Below are positions 8,320-17,101 of a stretch of 64,000 bases of DNA, piece after piece. Location of the stretch: contig NZ_JAHUTS010000004.1 in assembly GCF_019209835.1 (NCBI RefSeq), positions 1 through 64,000 of the forward strand. The letters run 5' to 3'. Made by a program: the position numbers and the translations under genes. The notes beneath the pieces were generated by a model. It searched no databases and was not told where the DNA came from. It saw only the letters and a program-made list of their open reading frames with translations. The first letter of the stretch is position 1; every line of letters begins with the position of its first letter. The stretch is from Enterovibrio paralichthyis. Its GTDB lineage: Bacteria; Pseudomonadota; Gammaproteobacteria; Enterobacterales; Vibrionaceae.

Positions 8320-10071
8320 TTACACTGCGCGGGCTTTGGCCTTTTGCAGTTTTTCGTAGGATGCGAGCAGTTTCTGGTGTGTGCCAAATTGCGTGAGATC
8401 AGCATCAGCGGCTTCCAGGCCGTAGAAGCGGATATCACCGGAAATGGAACTCCACACAGCGTCCGTTACAGCCTCGCCATAGGTGAAACCAAACGCGCGG
8501 CGGTACTGTGCCGGATCACGGGATTCATCCTGCGCAAGCTCTAGGCTCGCGATCAGGCAACGCATGAACATCAGTCGCTCTGGACTGTAGATGGTTGCGT
8601 TGTACTCAAGGCTCCAGGTTGCAAACTCCTGGGCTGAATCCAGTTCACCCATCGCCAGTGCCAGCAAACACTTCAGCTCACCGATAGTCAGCGATTTCCA
8701 TGCGCTGCCAGCATCCGGGAGGATACCCATCAGTTCACAGACCATGTAGCTGTCGTCGAAATCGGCCATGTCGAGCACATCGAACAGGGATTCGCACTCG
8801 TCATCCGCAAAACCGGTTGCCAGCAGCATGGTCATGGCATCGCGCAAATCCGTGCCGCGGTTGTTGTTGCAAAGCTGGACTTCTTCCGGCGGATAAATTT
8901 CAGACCAGCCAGGCACGATGATGCGGCAGCAGTTCACGCCCAGGTGGTCGTAGTCAGCGATGTAGGCATCCGCGTCTTCTGCGTGCAGTTTACCCAGCAA
9001 CCACTGCACTTCTTCTTCTGATGTACCGTCGAAATTCCATTCTGTGAACGGGTAGTCCGGGGTGTCTTTGAACATGTCCCAAGAGACGGTGCCTGATGAA
9101 TCGATGAAGTGGGTTTCCAGGTTGTGGTGGTCGGCCACATCTTCATCGTGGAAAGATGGCGCTTCGAACACATCCAGATCTTTCAGGCCGCGCCCTTGCA
9201 GCAGTTCAGTCACGGTACGTTCGAACGCCACCTGGAAGCGTGGGTGCGCGCCCCATGATGTAAAGCAGGTACCGTTGTTTGGATTAAACAGGGTGACGCA
9301 AACAACCGGGTATTTTCCGCCCATTGACGCATCGTAAACCACGATTGGAAAACCTTCCGCTTCCAGCGCATCGATAGACGCCTTGATCGTTGGGAAACGG
9401 GCAATCACTTCTGCCGGCACTTCCGGCATGCTGATGCGCTGCGCAATGATGCGGTTTTTAACGGCGCGCTCAAACACCTCTGACAGTGCCTGGCTGCGTG
9501 CTTCTGTCGCGGTGTTACCCGCAGACATGCCGTTTGAAACATACAGGTTGCCGATGATATTCATCGGGATGTAAACCGTTTGCTGGTCTTTTTGGCGCAC
9601 GAAAGGCAAAGCACAGATGCCACGCTCTTCGTTGCCTGATTGCAGGTCAATCAAGTCTGAGCCAGCCAGCATGTCTTCCGGGTCGTAAAACGCGCGGGTA
9701 GGTCCATCTAGCAGGCCTTCAGGCAAGCAGTCGTCGTCTTCCAACGGGAACCATTTTTCATTTGGGTAATGGACGAAATCAGCGTTAGCGATGTCATCTC
9801 CCAGGAAGTAATCGGCATAGAAGTAGTTACAGGAAAGACGCTCAAAATACTCCCCCAGCGCGGATGCCAAAGCCGCTTTCTGGCTGGCGCCCTTACCATT
9901 GGTGAAGTTCATTGGCGCATCAACATCGCGAATATGGACTGACCAAACGTTAGGGACAGGGTTGAGCCAAGAGATCGGCTCTACGTTAAAGCCGGCCGCT
10001 TTCAGTTTGGTTTCAAAACCGTTGATGGATTCTTCCAGCGCGGCGTCTTTACCGGGGATATAAGTTTTCAT
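8320..10071 (-). CDS. ycaO: YcaO, ribosomal protein S12 methylthiotransferase accessory factor
   Basis: 583 residues from the ATG at 10069-10071 (MKTYIPGKDAALEESI), close to the E. coli length. The N-terminal two thirds is the ATP-dependent YcaO fold, with SQKAALASALGEYFERL (ATP/Mg-binding helix) and GMSAGNTATEARSQALSEV as visible landmarks; the C-terminal third is the helical extension of the E. coli type. In E. coli YcaO enhances RimO-dependent beta-methylthiolation of S12 Asp88 and is cytosolic. ycaO near focA-pflBA is an enterobacterial arrangement kept here. No peptide substrate gene is adjacent, so a RiPP role is unlikely. Confidence 0.94.
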   Translation of the reverse strand: MKTYIPGKDAALEESINGFETKLKAAGFNVEPISWLNPVPNVWSVHIRDVDAPMNFTNGKGASQKAALASALGEYFERLSCNYFYADYFLGDDIANADFVHYPNEKWFPLEDDDCLPEGLLDGPTRAFYDPEDMLAGSDLIDLQSGNEERGICALPFVRQKDQQTVYIPMNIIGNLYVSNGMSAGNTATEARSQALSEVFERAVKNRIIAQRISMPEVPAEVIARFPTIKASIDALEAEGFPIVVYDASMGGKYPVVCVTLFNPNNGTCFTSWGAHPRFQVAFERTVTELLQGRGLKDLDVFEAPSFHDEDVADHHNLETHFIDSSGTVSWDMFKDTPDYPFTEWNFDGTSEEEVQWLLGKLHAEDADAYIADYDHLGVNCCRIIVPGWSEIYPPEEVQLCNNNRGTDLRDAMTMLLATGFADDECESLFDVLDMADFDDSYMVCELMGILPDAGSAWKSLTIGELKCLLALAMGELDSAQEFATWSLEYNATIYSPERLMFMRCLIASLELAQDESRDPAQYRRAFGFTYGEAVTDAVWSSISGDIRFYGLEAADADLTQFGTHQKLLASYEKLQKAKARAV

Positions 10072-10290
10072 GACTTTCTCGTTCTTGTGAGCAGGCGCGA
10101 AGTATATACCCAGTTGCGAGGGGCTGCACATACACATCGCTTGACCTCATTTCGTTTTATGCCAAAGGTGCAAAGTCGTGCGACTCGCATCGGATATGTC
10201 GCATGCACGCAAAAAATAGCTGTTTTTATAGGCAGGCGATGTCTAATCTGCGTTATATTCGAGATATCAAGTCGTTAATGGTTGAGGAAT

Positions 10291-11451
10291 ATGAAAGTAT
10301 TTGGCGCTGGTTTGTTGTTTCTTTGCACTCTTTTTCCGGCTTATGCCAGCGACCCGGATTTTGCCCGTCACCTAAACCGTATTGAGCAGTTGCTGGCAAA
10401 CGATCAGTTCACCGAAGCTTCCCAGTTAGCCAAGGCCCTCGTGGCTGACAATGAGGAGCAGGAAGCGCTGCACCAGCGTTTACTCGGGTACATTTACCTT
10501 CATGAAGGAAATGCTGACCGCGCTGCCATGGCTTATACCAAAGCGCTGGAATACAAAAAACTGCCGGATAACCTTCGAAAAGATGTACTGGGCGCGCTGG
10601 TTTCACTCTCAATGACGCGCGGCAGGCCAGAAATTGCGGTGCTCTATGGTGAAATGTATGTCAGTGAATACCCGCCGTTTCAACCGGTTGAGCAGTTGTA
10701 TGCCCGCGCACTTTTCAGCGAAAAGGATTATCAAAAGGCGCTTGAACATGCCAACGCCATCATTGCGCGCTATGCCGATGCCCCTGAGTATATTTGGCAA
10801 ATTAAGTTGCTGAGCGAGGAGCAACTCAACCAAAATCGTGCACTTATCAATACAATCCGGCTTGTGCAACTGAAGTACGGGAATGACATCCGCTGGGAGC
10901 GAAAAAAAGCAGGAGCCTACTCGCGGCTGGGCGATTTTGGTAAAGCGGCTGATACGCTGGCGCAACAACTCGACGGCGGTGCAGAATTAAACGGACAGGA
11001 TTATGTGGATCTTGCTCAATTTGCGGCGATGGCGGGAAAACCTTATCAGGCTATTGATTGGCTCGATAAAGGACTGGAAGCTGGCGCTATTGTTGCGGAC
11101 AGAGAGTTTGATCAGCGCAAACTCCAACTCTATATCCAGGCTGCTGAGTGGACTAAGGCCTGGAACATTGCCAGCAAGTTAAACCAGCAACCGGAATTGC
11201 CGCTACTCCGTGCGCAGTGCCGAATCGCTTCCCAACTGCAACGATGGCCTGAAGCGGCAACCTTGGCACAACAGGCTATCGATTTAGGAGGCGAAGAGGA
11301 TACGTTTCTTTGGCAAATCCTGGGTTACAGTGCAATGAAGACCAATGACAAAGTCACTGCCCGTTATGCTTACGAAACACTGAAAACCCTAGACCCGGAC
11401 AGCGATGCAGAGGTGTGGCTTAAAACGCTGGATCTGATGGAAACCAAATAG
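10291..11451 (+). CDS. Periplasmic/secreted tetratricopeptide-repeat protein
   Basis: 386 residues with a signal peptide (MKVFGAGLLFLCTLFPAYA) and helix-turn-helix repeats through the whole mature chain (for example LLGYIYLHEGNADRAAMAYTKALE and LYARALFSEKDYQKALEHA), typical of TPR scaffolds. It recalls the TPR proteins linked to TonB2 systems in vibrios, but no TonB/ExbBD genes are adjacent, so the role is open. The ATG at 10291 sits right after TGAGGAAT; an in-frame TTG nine bases upstream is less likely. It converges on the binding-protein gene with only two bases between the stop codons. Confidence 0.75.
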   Translation: MKVFGAGLLFLCTLFPAYASDPDFARHLNRIEQLLANDQFTEASQLAKALVADNEEQEALHQRLLGYIYLHEGNADRAAMAYTKALEYKKLPDNLRKDVLGALVSLSMTRGRPEIAVLYGEMYVSEYPPFQPVEQLYARALFSEKDYQKALEHANAIIARYADAPEYIWQIKLLSEEQLNQNRALINTIRLVQLKYGNDIRWERKKAGAYSRLGDFGKAADTLAQQLDGGAELNGQDYVDLAQFAAMAGKPYQAIDWLDKGLEAGAIVADREFDQRKLQLYIQAAEWTKAWNIASKLNQQPELPLLRAQCRIASQLQRWPEAATLAQQAIDLGGEEDTFLWQILGYSAMKTNDKVTARYAYETLKTLDPDSDAEVWLKTLDLMETK

Positions 11452-11453
11452 CG

Positions 11454-13109
11454 TTATCGTTTTATTTCTCCGGCCACGGGCTTCAATTCGAGCAATTGGA
11501 TCAGCCGTGGCCTTTCTGTGTGCCAAACCGGCGGTACATGAGGCTCTCCATTTTCAAGCCAGCGCCACCCCGTAAAACGGTTGGTGGTAAATTCCACCGT
11601 TTCCAGTGTGTAGTAAAGCGGCACGGTCACCTGTTGTTCTGCAATGCGCAGATGAAGTTCGTTAATCACCTGACGTTGCGCATCCCCTTCAGTTTGGAGT
11701 AAGTACTCTCCCAGCAAACGGTCAACAACCTCATCTTTAAAGTAATGCTGGGCGTACCTTGGAGAATGGGGTGTTTGATACTCGCTGTTGAAGGCGGAGT
11801 CGAAATACAGAAAGGGTGTCTTTCCGGAAAAGTAATTGGTAATGCTGAGGTCGTAGTTAGCATTTGCCATTTTCGCTTCGTATTCAGGAAACGGTACGAC
11901 TTCAGTACGCACTTTCAAGCCCACCGCTGCGAGCATTTCAGACGCAATATTGGCGGCAGAGATAAAATCACTCCACCCTGCCGGGGCAACAATCTTCAAT
12001 GAAAATGGCGCGCCGGAAGGCAGTTCCCGCATCAAATCGCCGTCAATGTCCATCAGCCCCAAGTCGTCGAGAAGACGTTCGGCTGCTTTAGGGTGAAACC
12101 GGATGTAATACAGGTGCTGTTCAGCTGCTGAGTTGGCAATCCAGTGTTCAAATTTGGACTCAAGGCCGCTGGCGAGGGCGGCTTTTTCCCCTTGGCCAAA
12201 AACTGCAACGTCGATCAAAAGATCGCGTGAAAGACTCATGGAAACGGCGCGGCGAAAATCAACGTCATGAATAAGATTGCGTTTTTCTTCGTCAGGATGT
12301 TTGAAATTAAACATCAGGCTGACAATGGATGACGGTTTTTGATGGTAATGATAATCGCGGGAATAGGAAGCGTAGTTGCGCTCAATATCCGGAATAAAGG
12401 CGCTGGCCCAATCAAATTCGCCATTGCTGAGGCGTGAAATCAATTCGTCATTGCTGCTCACCAGCGGATAACGGATGCAATCAATTTCCAGAGATGCCTG
12501 CTGCCAGTAATGGGGGTTTCGACACTGAACAATGTTGTTGCTACTGAACGCTTTAATGGTGGTAAAGGGACCGGTGCCGATAGGGTCAGCATTCAGGAAC
12601 AATCGTTTTTCGCTGACTTTCTCCCATTGGTGCTTCGGTATAATCGCAACGTCCTGGAGCTGCCGGGCAATTTGTGCGTTTGGACGCGTTAACGAGATGT
12701 AGACCTCATTTTGACCACGTTTCTCTACCCGCTCAATCCATGTGCCGAGTGAATCATAATCCAGTTCGGGTTCATCTTTAATCAGGGAAAGGCTGTAAAC
12801 CACATCATCTGCACTGAAGAGGTTGCCGTCGGACCAATGGATACCTTCACGCAGCGTGAGTGTAATGCCTTTCAGATCGTCGGAAAGTCGGTAGCTTTCT
12901 GCGAGGCGGAAGTGAGTCTTGTCCTCCTCAAATATCATCAGAGGCTCGAAAATAAAATCCTGTGTCGTCGCAAGCTTATCAGTGCGGAAAGGGTTGTAGT
13001 TTTTCACGAACCCATTCGACAACTCAGGAATGATAGTCAGGGTGTTGGGTGACGCAGTTCCGGCGAAAGAGACAAGCACGAAACACAGCGTTAGCAAACG
13101 GGGCAACAT
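11454..13109 (-). CDS. Orphan family-5 extracellular solute-binding protein (CBP-like)
   Basis: 551 residues with signal peptide (MLPRLLTLCFVLVSFAGTAS). SBP_bac_5 features run throughout: NPFRTDKLATTQDFIFEPL, GIHWSDGNLFSADDVVYSL, DPIGTGPF and DVDFRRAVSMSLSRD. Several stretches (NPF…TTDFI.EPL, CRNPHYW, DWASAFIPDIERNYA, RFTGWRW) closely recall the vibrio chitooligosaccharide-binding protein CBP, which binds GlcNAc oligomers and controls the kinase ChiS. No permease or ATPase is nearby, so it either shares a distant transporter or acts as a sensor partner (inference). Confidence 0.82.
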   Translation of the reverse strand: MLPRLLTLCFVLVSFAGTASPNTLTIIPELSNGFVKNYNPFRTDKLATTQDFIFEPLMIFEEDKTHFRLAESYRLSDDLKGITLTLREGIHWSDGNLFSADDVVYSLSLIKDEPELDYDSLGTWIERVEKRGQNEVYISLTRPNAQIARQLQDVAIIPKHQWEKVSEKRLFLNADPIGTGPFTTIKAFSSNNIVQCRNPHYWQQASLEIDCIRYPLVSSNDELISRLSNGEFDWASAFIPDIERNYASYSRDYHYHQKPSSIVSLMFNFKHPDEEKRNLIHDVDFRRAVSMSLSRDLLIDVAVFGQGEKAALASGLESKFEHWIANSAAEQHLYYIRFHPKAAERLLDDLGLMDIDGDLMRELPSGAPFSLKIVAPAGWSDFISAANIASEMLAAVGLKVRTEVVPFPEYEAKMANANYDLSITNYFSGKTPFLYFDSAFNSEYQTPHSPRYAQHYFKDEVVDRLLGEYLLQTEGDAQRQVINELHLRIAEQQVTVPLYYTLETVEFTTNRFTGWRWLENGEPHVPPVWHTERPRLIQLLELKPVAGEIKR

Positions 13110-13446
13110 AGCTCTCTCGATATTGATATTTATAAGAATTTTTCTTGAAATACACCCTACACTAAGCGTGAGATGTCATCAATCGCTACAAACTCTTGAT
13201 GGAATACTTGGTTTGGGTAATTATGCATTCAAAATGACTTATTTTTTACCAACTTAAAGGTTAACAAATTGTTGCTGTTCGATCTGATGGATGTTATTTT
13301 CAGATAAACGAGCTTCAGTAGTGAAAAGTTTTGTAGCACGGACGACAGAGAAAGAATTCGCTGAACTCAGACCAGTTACAGGCCCAAGACTGTTTCAGAC
13401 TGGTTGTTGACAAGATGAAGTGCTTATAAAGACAGGAGTCAAGCGC
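13110..13446. other. Intergenic region before the amino-acid ABC operon
   Basis: 337 bases between two divergent genes. It is A+T-rich in the first half and must hold both promoters. I see no convincing hairpin, small gene or clear ArgR box. Confidence 0.5.
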
Positions 13447-14217
13447 ATGAAGGAAGCAGTAGCGCTGCAGGTAAAAGATCTACACAAAACCTTTGGTCAG
13501 CATGAAGTACTCAAAGGCATTTCTTTAGATGCACATCGCGGTGATGTGATCTCCATTATCGGCTCCTCAGGCTCAGGGAAAAGTACCTTTCTTCGTTGTA
13601 TCAATTTGCTCGAAACGCCAACCAGTGGCGAGATTTGGGTCAACGGTGAATTGATAGAGATGAAAAATGGCCGTCACGGGGAAGCTGTACCGGTTAACGA
13701 CAAACAAGTCCAACGCATCCGCTCACGCCTTGCCATGGTTTTTCAGGGCTTCAATCTCTGGTCTCACATGACCGTTATCGAAAATGTTATTGAAGCGCCC
13801 ATCCACGTCTTGGGCGTTCCTAAAGCTGAAGCTATGGAGCGCGCAGAAGCTTTCCTGCAGCGGGTAGGCTTGTGGGAACGCCGGGATTATTACCCAGGGC
13901 ACCTCTCAGGTGGACAACAACAGCGAGCAGCAATTGCCCGCGCGCTGGCGGTAGAGCCCGAAGTATTGTTGTTCGATGAACCGACCTCAGCGCTCGACCC
14001 TGAACTAGTCGGTGAAGTGCTCAACGTCATGAAAAGCCTGGCCGAAGAAGGCCGTACCATGCTTGTGGTCACCCACGAGATGGCGTTTGCCCGTGACGTA
14101 TCCAACCATGTGATGTTTTTACATCAGGGTTTAGTGGAAGAGCAGGGGGACCCAGCTAAGCTATTTACGAGCCCTGAGTCAGAACGACTGAAACAGTTTA
14201 TTTCTTCAATTTACTAG
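13447..14217 (+). CDS. Basic amino-acid ABC transporter ATP-binding protein (HisP/AotP type)
   Basis: 256 residues. Walker A is GSSGSGKST, the Q-loop lies in MVFQGFNLW, the signature is LSGGQQQRAAIARAL, Walker B is VLLFDEPTSALD and the switch histidine is in VVTHEMAFA. The insert WVNGELIEMKNG and the ending HQGLVEEQGDP point to the HisP/AotP/OccP branch (histidine, arginine, ornithine) rather than the shorter E. coli ArtP. ATG at 13447 has GGAG eight bases upstream; an in-frame GTG at 13420 has none. First gene of a four-gene set with a binding protein and two permeases. Confidence 0.93.
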   Translation: MKEAVALQVKDLHKTFGQHEVLKGISLDAHRGDVISIIGSSGSGKSTFLRCINLLETPTSGEIWVNGELIEMKNGRHGEAVPVNDKQVQRIRSRLAMVFQGFNLWSHMTVIENVIEAPIHVLGVPKAEAMERAEAFLQRVGLWERRDYYPGHLSGGQQQRAAIARALAVEPEVLLFDEPTSALDPELVGEVLNVMKSLAEEGRTMLVVTHEMAFARDVSNHVMFLHQGLVEEQGDPAKLFTSPESERLKQFISSIY

Positions 14218-14307
14218 GCTTACCAAGCCCAAACGCGTTTCAACGCACAAGACAGGTGGCAAAGGAGTCACGCCATCTGATTGAAATATCCATAAGGAGA
14301 CAGAAAG

Positions 14308-15072
14308 ATGAAAAAATGGTTAGTTGCCGCAGCGGTTACCGCTGCACTTGGCGCGACAGCTGTTCAGGCAAAAGATTGGAAAGATGTTCGTATCGCTGTA
14401 GATGTACCTTATGAACCCTTCGAATACAAAGCGCCAGACGGCACGCTGACCGGCTTCGAAGTGGATCTGGGTAATGCTGTGTGTGAAAACGCCAAGCTTA
14501 ACTGCTCTTGGGTTGTTCAGGCATGGGATGGCATTATCCCAGGTCTTCAGGCGCGCAAATACGACGTCATTTTTTCTTCCATGTCCATCACCCCAGAGCG
14601 TGCTGAGCAGGTGGCATTTTCTCAGCCATACTACAACACGCCAAGCGGCTACTTCGCACCTAAAGGGTCAGACCTGAACCCTGCTGACGCAGACTCTATG
14701 AAAGGCAAACGTATCGGCGTTCAGCGCGGTACTATCCAAGACACCCACGCGACAGACACCTTCGGCAAGATTGCCGACATCAAACGCTACACCACAGGCG
14801 ACGATCTGGTTCTTGATCTGCAAGGTGGCCGTTTGGATATCGTCCTGATTGACTTCCCGGTTGGTGAAGCGTCAATCCTAGGCGGTAAAGATGGCGATAC
14901 TTTCGAAGCAGTGGGCGAAACCATCCAGCTGGGTAATGGTGTGGGCGCTGCGTTCCGTAAGCGTGATAAAGAGCTGGTAGAGATCTTCAATACGTCGTTG
15001 GCGGAAGTGAAAGCGAACGGCAAATACGACGAGATCATGAATAAGTACTTTAAGTACAACATCAAAATGTAA
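14308..15072 (+). CDS. Periplasmic basic amino-acid-binding protein (LAO/ArtJ type)
   Basis: 254 residues with a clear signal peptide cleaved after AVQA. Family-3 binding-protein motifs are present: VPYEPFEYKAPDGTLTGFEVDL near residue 32 (start of the ligand pocket), DVIFSSMSITPERAEQVAFS, and GKRIGVQRGTIQD. A pair of cysteines (VCENAKLNCSW) matches the disulphide of the lysine/arginine/ornithine and histidine proteins. Substrate is probably arginine/ornithine (inference). Strong ribosome site AAGGAGAC before the ATG. It is followed by an unusual 364-base non-coding stretch before the permeases, which likely makes this protein the most abundant product. Confidence 0.92.
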   Translation: MKKWLVAAAVTAALGATAVQAKDWKDVRIAVDVPYEPFEYKAPDGTLTGFEVDLGNAVCENAKLNCSWVVQAWDGIIPGLQARKYDVIFSSMSITPERAEQVAFSQPYYNTPSGYFAPKGSDLNPADADSMKGKRIGVQRGTIQDTHATDTFGKIADIKRYTTGDDLVLDLQGGRLDIVLIDFPVGEASILGGKDGDTFEAVGETIQLGNGVGAAFRKRDKELVEIFNTSLAEVKANGKYDEIMNKYFKYNIKM

Positions 15073-15091
15073 CTCTGCATTGCTGGTCATA

Positions 15092-15191
15092 GATGGCACT
15101 GTATCGGCGTTAACTGCGCAAACTCGCTCGGTCACTTAGCGCACTAAGCTCCCAGCGACTCGTTTGCTCGTTGTCTTGATACAGCACCATC
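15092..15191. repeat. ERIC-like imperfect palindrome
   Basis: A 100-base imperfect inverted repeat whose outer arms are GATGGCACTGTATC and GATACAGCACCATC (12 of 14 pair). Its core GGTCACTTAGCGCACTAAGC matches the central inverted repeat of ERIC elements, where TCACTTA…TAAGCTCC is typical. It lies in the intergenic space right after a stop codon, as such elements usually do. As RNA it would fold into one long hairpin that may protect the upstream mRNA (inference). Confidence 0.6.
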
Positions 15192-15206
15192 AATTTACAG
15201 CAATCT

Positions 15207-15243
15207 GTAGTAGGAAAGACAACATTAATGTCGTTCCTACTAC
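15207..15243 (+). other. Stable hairpin in the operon's intergenic region
   Basis: A perfect 10-bp stem GTAGTAGGAA / TTCCTACTAC, continuing after one mismatch into GACA/TGTC, forms a 37-nt hairpin without a T tract. Likely an RNA-stability or processing element between the binding-protein and permease genes. Confidence 0.6.
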
Positions 15244-15337
15244 TTCGCAGGAACTCTGCTAGGCACAAATGGCAATTCTTAGCAGATGACCAAGCCTTGT
15301 TCGAGATAGTGCTTACAAGGCAAATAAAGCTCTAGGG

Positions 15338-15360
15338 GGAGCGGTATTCGCTCCCTTTTG
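15338..15360 (+). terminator. Partial terminator between binding-protein and permease genes
   Basis: GGGAGCG, loop GTATT, CGCTCCC then TTTT. It should end most transcripts after the binding-protein gene and let a fraction continue into the permeases, matching the usual excess of binding protein over membrane subunits. Confidence 0.8.
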
Positions 15361-15436
15361 ACTGATAAGCGAAAACTGAATACAAGATCCATAAAGCGGT
15401 AGTTTCGCTATCGGTTTATTCGTGCAGGAGGAAGGG

Positions 15437-16138
15437 ATGTTAGATCTGCATGGTTACGGCCCATCAATCTTTTTGGGCGCAATTCTGACCGTCGAGTTGG
15501 CGGTACTTTCTGCCATTATTGCTGTGTTACTGGGATTAGTAACAGCACTGGCTCGTCTTTCAAAAAACCGTTTCGCCCGTGGTGTAGCAACGGTTTATTC
15601 CACTGTAGTTCGGGGCGTACCCGATCTGGTGCTGATGCTGCTGATATTCTTCGGCGCACAGATCATGATGAACAACTTCTCCGACTGGCTCTACGACAAA
15701 TACGACATCGATATTTTTATCAATATCGATGAGTTCACTGCTGGTGTTTCCACTATTGGGTTTATCTTCGGTGCCTATATGGCTGAAACCTTCCGCGGTG
15801 CATTCCTGGCGGTTGACCGTGGTCAGTTGGAAGCAGGTACGGCATATGGCATGAGCCCGTGGATGATCTTCCGCCGCATCATGTTCCCGCAAATGATGCG
15901 TCATGCCCTGCCAGGAATCGGCAATAACTGGCTGGTGCTGGTAAAAACGACAGCACTGGTGTCAGTGATTGGTCTGGCGGACATGACCCGTTTGGCAAAA
16001 GAAGCAGCAGGGGCAGTGAACGAGCCATTTAAATTCTTTATTCCGGTAGCAATAGTCTACCTGTTGATCACCTCGGTATCAGAGCTTGGCCTAAAACGGC
16101 TGGAGCGCAAATTCAGTGCTGGTGTAGTAAGAGGCTGA
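15437..16138 (+). CDS. Amino-acid ABC transporter permease (HisQ/ArtQ type)
   Basis: 233 residues from the ATG at 15437, preceded by AGGAGGAA; the GTG at 15422 would include the ribosome site itself. About five membrane segments. The EAA loop that contacts the ATPase is seen as EAGTAYGMSPWMIFRRIMFP. Contains TVVRGVPDLVLMLLIFFG, characteristic of the HisQ subfamily. It pairs with the next gene, eleven bases downstream, to form the heteromeric channel. Confidence 0.93.
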   Translation: MLDLHGYGPSIFLGAILTVELAVLSAIIAVLLGLVTALARLSKNRFARGVATVYSTVVRGVPDLVLMLLIFFGAQIMMNNFSDWLYDKYDIDIFINIDEFTAGVSTIGFIFGAYMAETFRGAFLAVDRGQLEAGTAYGMSPWMIFRRIMFPQMMRHALPGIGNNWLVLVKTTALVSVIGLADMTRLAKEAAGAVNEPFKFFIPVAIVYLLITSVSELGLKRLERKFSAGVVRG

Positions 16139-16149
16139 GGAGACAGGGC

Positions 16150-16872
16150 ATGTTAGATTCAATTTACGCACTTTTAGACCAAAACCAAATCTTCACGTCG
16201 ACCACTATCCTGCATTACTGGGATGGCCTGGTGGTGACCGTTCAGTTGGTGTTTCTGTCGCTGGTATTGGGACTTATCCTGTCTGTACCACTGGCGGTAG
16301 CGAGAACATCGAAAAACCCTTGGATCAACCGTCCTGTATGGGTTTACGTCTATATCTTCCGCGGCACCCCGCTGCTAATCCAGCTTTACCTTATTTACTA
16401 CGGTGTAGCGACGATTGAAGGCATTCAGCAGTCCATGTTTTGGGCCGTGGTGGAAGATGCTTTTTATCCTTGTTTGTTGGCTTTTGTGCTCAACACTGCC
16501 GCGTATACAACAGAGATCCTGCGTGGCGCGATGGTAGCGACGCCTGCGGGCGAAATTGAAGCGGGCAAGGCTTACGGAATGTCACGCTTTACCATTCTGC
16601 GCCGCATTATTTTGCCATCGGCATTCCGCCGTGCTTTACCGGCTTACAGTAATGAAGTGATCTTCATGCTGCACGCCAGCTCGATTGCCTCTGTGGTGAC
16701 AATCATTGATTTGACCGGTGCCGCGCGCGACATCTACGCCCGTTTCTACGCGCCGTTTGATGCCTTCCTGTTTGTGGCCGCGATTTACCTTTGCCTCACC
16801 TTTACCATCGTTTACGGTTTTAAGCGGCTGGAACACCGTTGGCACAGGCATTTAAGGCCGTTGGAGTCGTAG
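16150..16872 (+). CDS. Amino-acid ABC transporter permease (HisM/ArtM type)
   Basis: 240 residues, second permease of the system. EAA loop is EAGKAYGMSRFTILRRIILP; YIFRGTPLLIQLYLIYYG is the conserved early helix. Ends with a basic tail (KRLEHRWHRHLRP). ATG at 16150 has GAGGAGACAGGGC upstream. Last gene of the operon, followed by the terminator at 16921-16948. Confidence 0.93.
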   Translation: MLDSIYALLDQNQIFTSTTILHYWDGLVVTVQLVFLSLVLGLILSVPLAVARTSKNPWINRPVWVYVYIFRGTPLLIQLYLIYYGVATIEGIQQSMFWAVVEDAFYPCLLAFVLNTAAYTTEILRGAMVATPAGEIEAGKAYGMSRFTILRRIILPSAFRRALPAYSNEVIFMLHASSIASVVTIIDLTGAARDIYARFYAPFDAFLFVAAIYLCLTFTIVYGFKRLEHRWHRHLRPLES

Positions 16873-16920
16873 AGCAGAATCGAGAGACGAGAAAAAGCAG
16901 ACTCGAGAAAGATAAAGAAA

Positions 16921-16948
16921 AAGCCAGCAACCGAATTGCTGGCTTTTT
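16921..16948. terminator. Terminator of the amino-acid ABC operon
   Basis: AAGCCAGCAA / TTGCTGGCTT, 5-nt loop, ending in a T run; preceded by an A run, so it may work on both strands (xthA is convergent). Confidence 0.92.
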
Positions 16949-16973
16949 GCTATCGAATTGACACACTATGATG

Positions 16974-17101
16974 CTCTAGTCTCTAGTCTCTAGTCTCTAG
17001 TCTCTAGTCTCTAGTCTCTAGTCTCTAGTCTCTAGTCTCTAGTCTCTAGTCTCTAGTCTCTAGTCTCTAGTCTCTAGTCTCTAGTCTCTAGTCTCTAGTC
17101 T
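16974..17101. repeat. Heptamer tandem repeat, 18 perfect CTCTAGT units
   Basis: CTCTAGT is repeated 18 times without a single mismatch from 16974 to 17099, and the next two bases continue the pattern into the stop codon of xthA (17100-17102). Each unit carries CTAG, a tetranucleotide usually rare in gammaproteobacterial genomes. A perfect array of this length is expected to be prone to slippage and length variation. Confidence 0.97.

Noticed and set aside
8320..10071. YcaO as part of a RiPP (thiazole/oxazole peptide) cluster
   Set aside because: The protein is the E. coli-type YcaO with its C-terminal extension, in the conserved pfl neighbourhood, and no precursor peptide, dehydrogenase or exporter is adjacent.
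15092..15191. Riboswitch or attenuator sensing an amino acid
   Set aside because: It follows rather than precedes a coding sequence and matches an ERIC-like palindrome better than any riboswitch architecture; no leader peptide is seen.
16974..17101. Possible CRISPR-like array
   Set aside because: The 7-base units are contiguous with no spacers; it is a simple tandem repeat.
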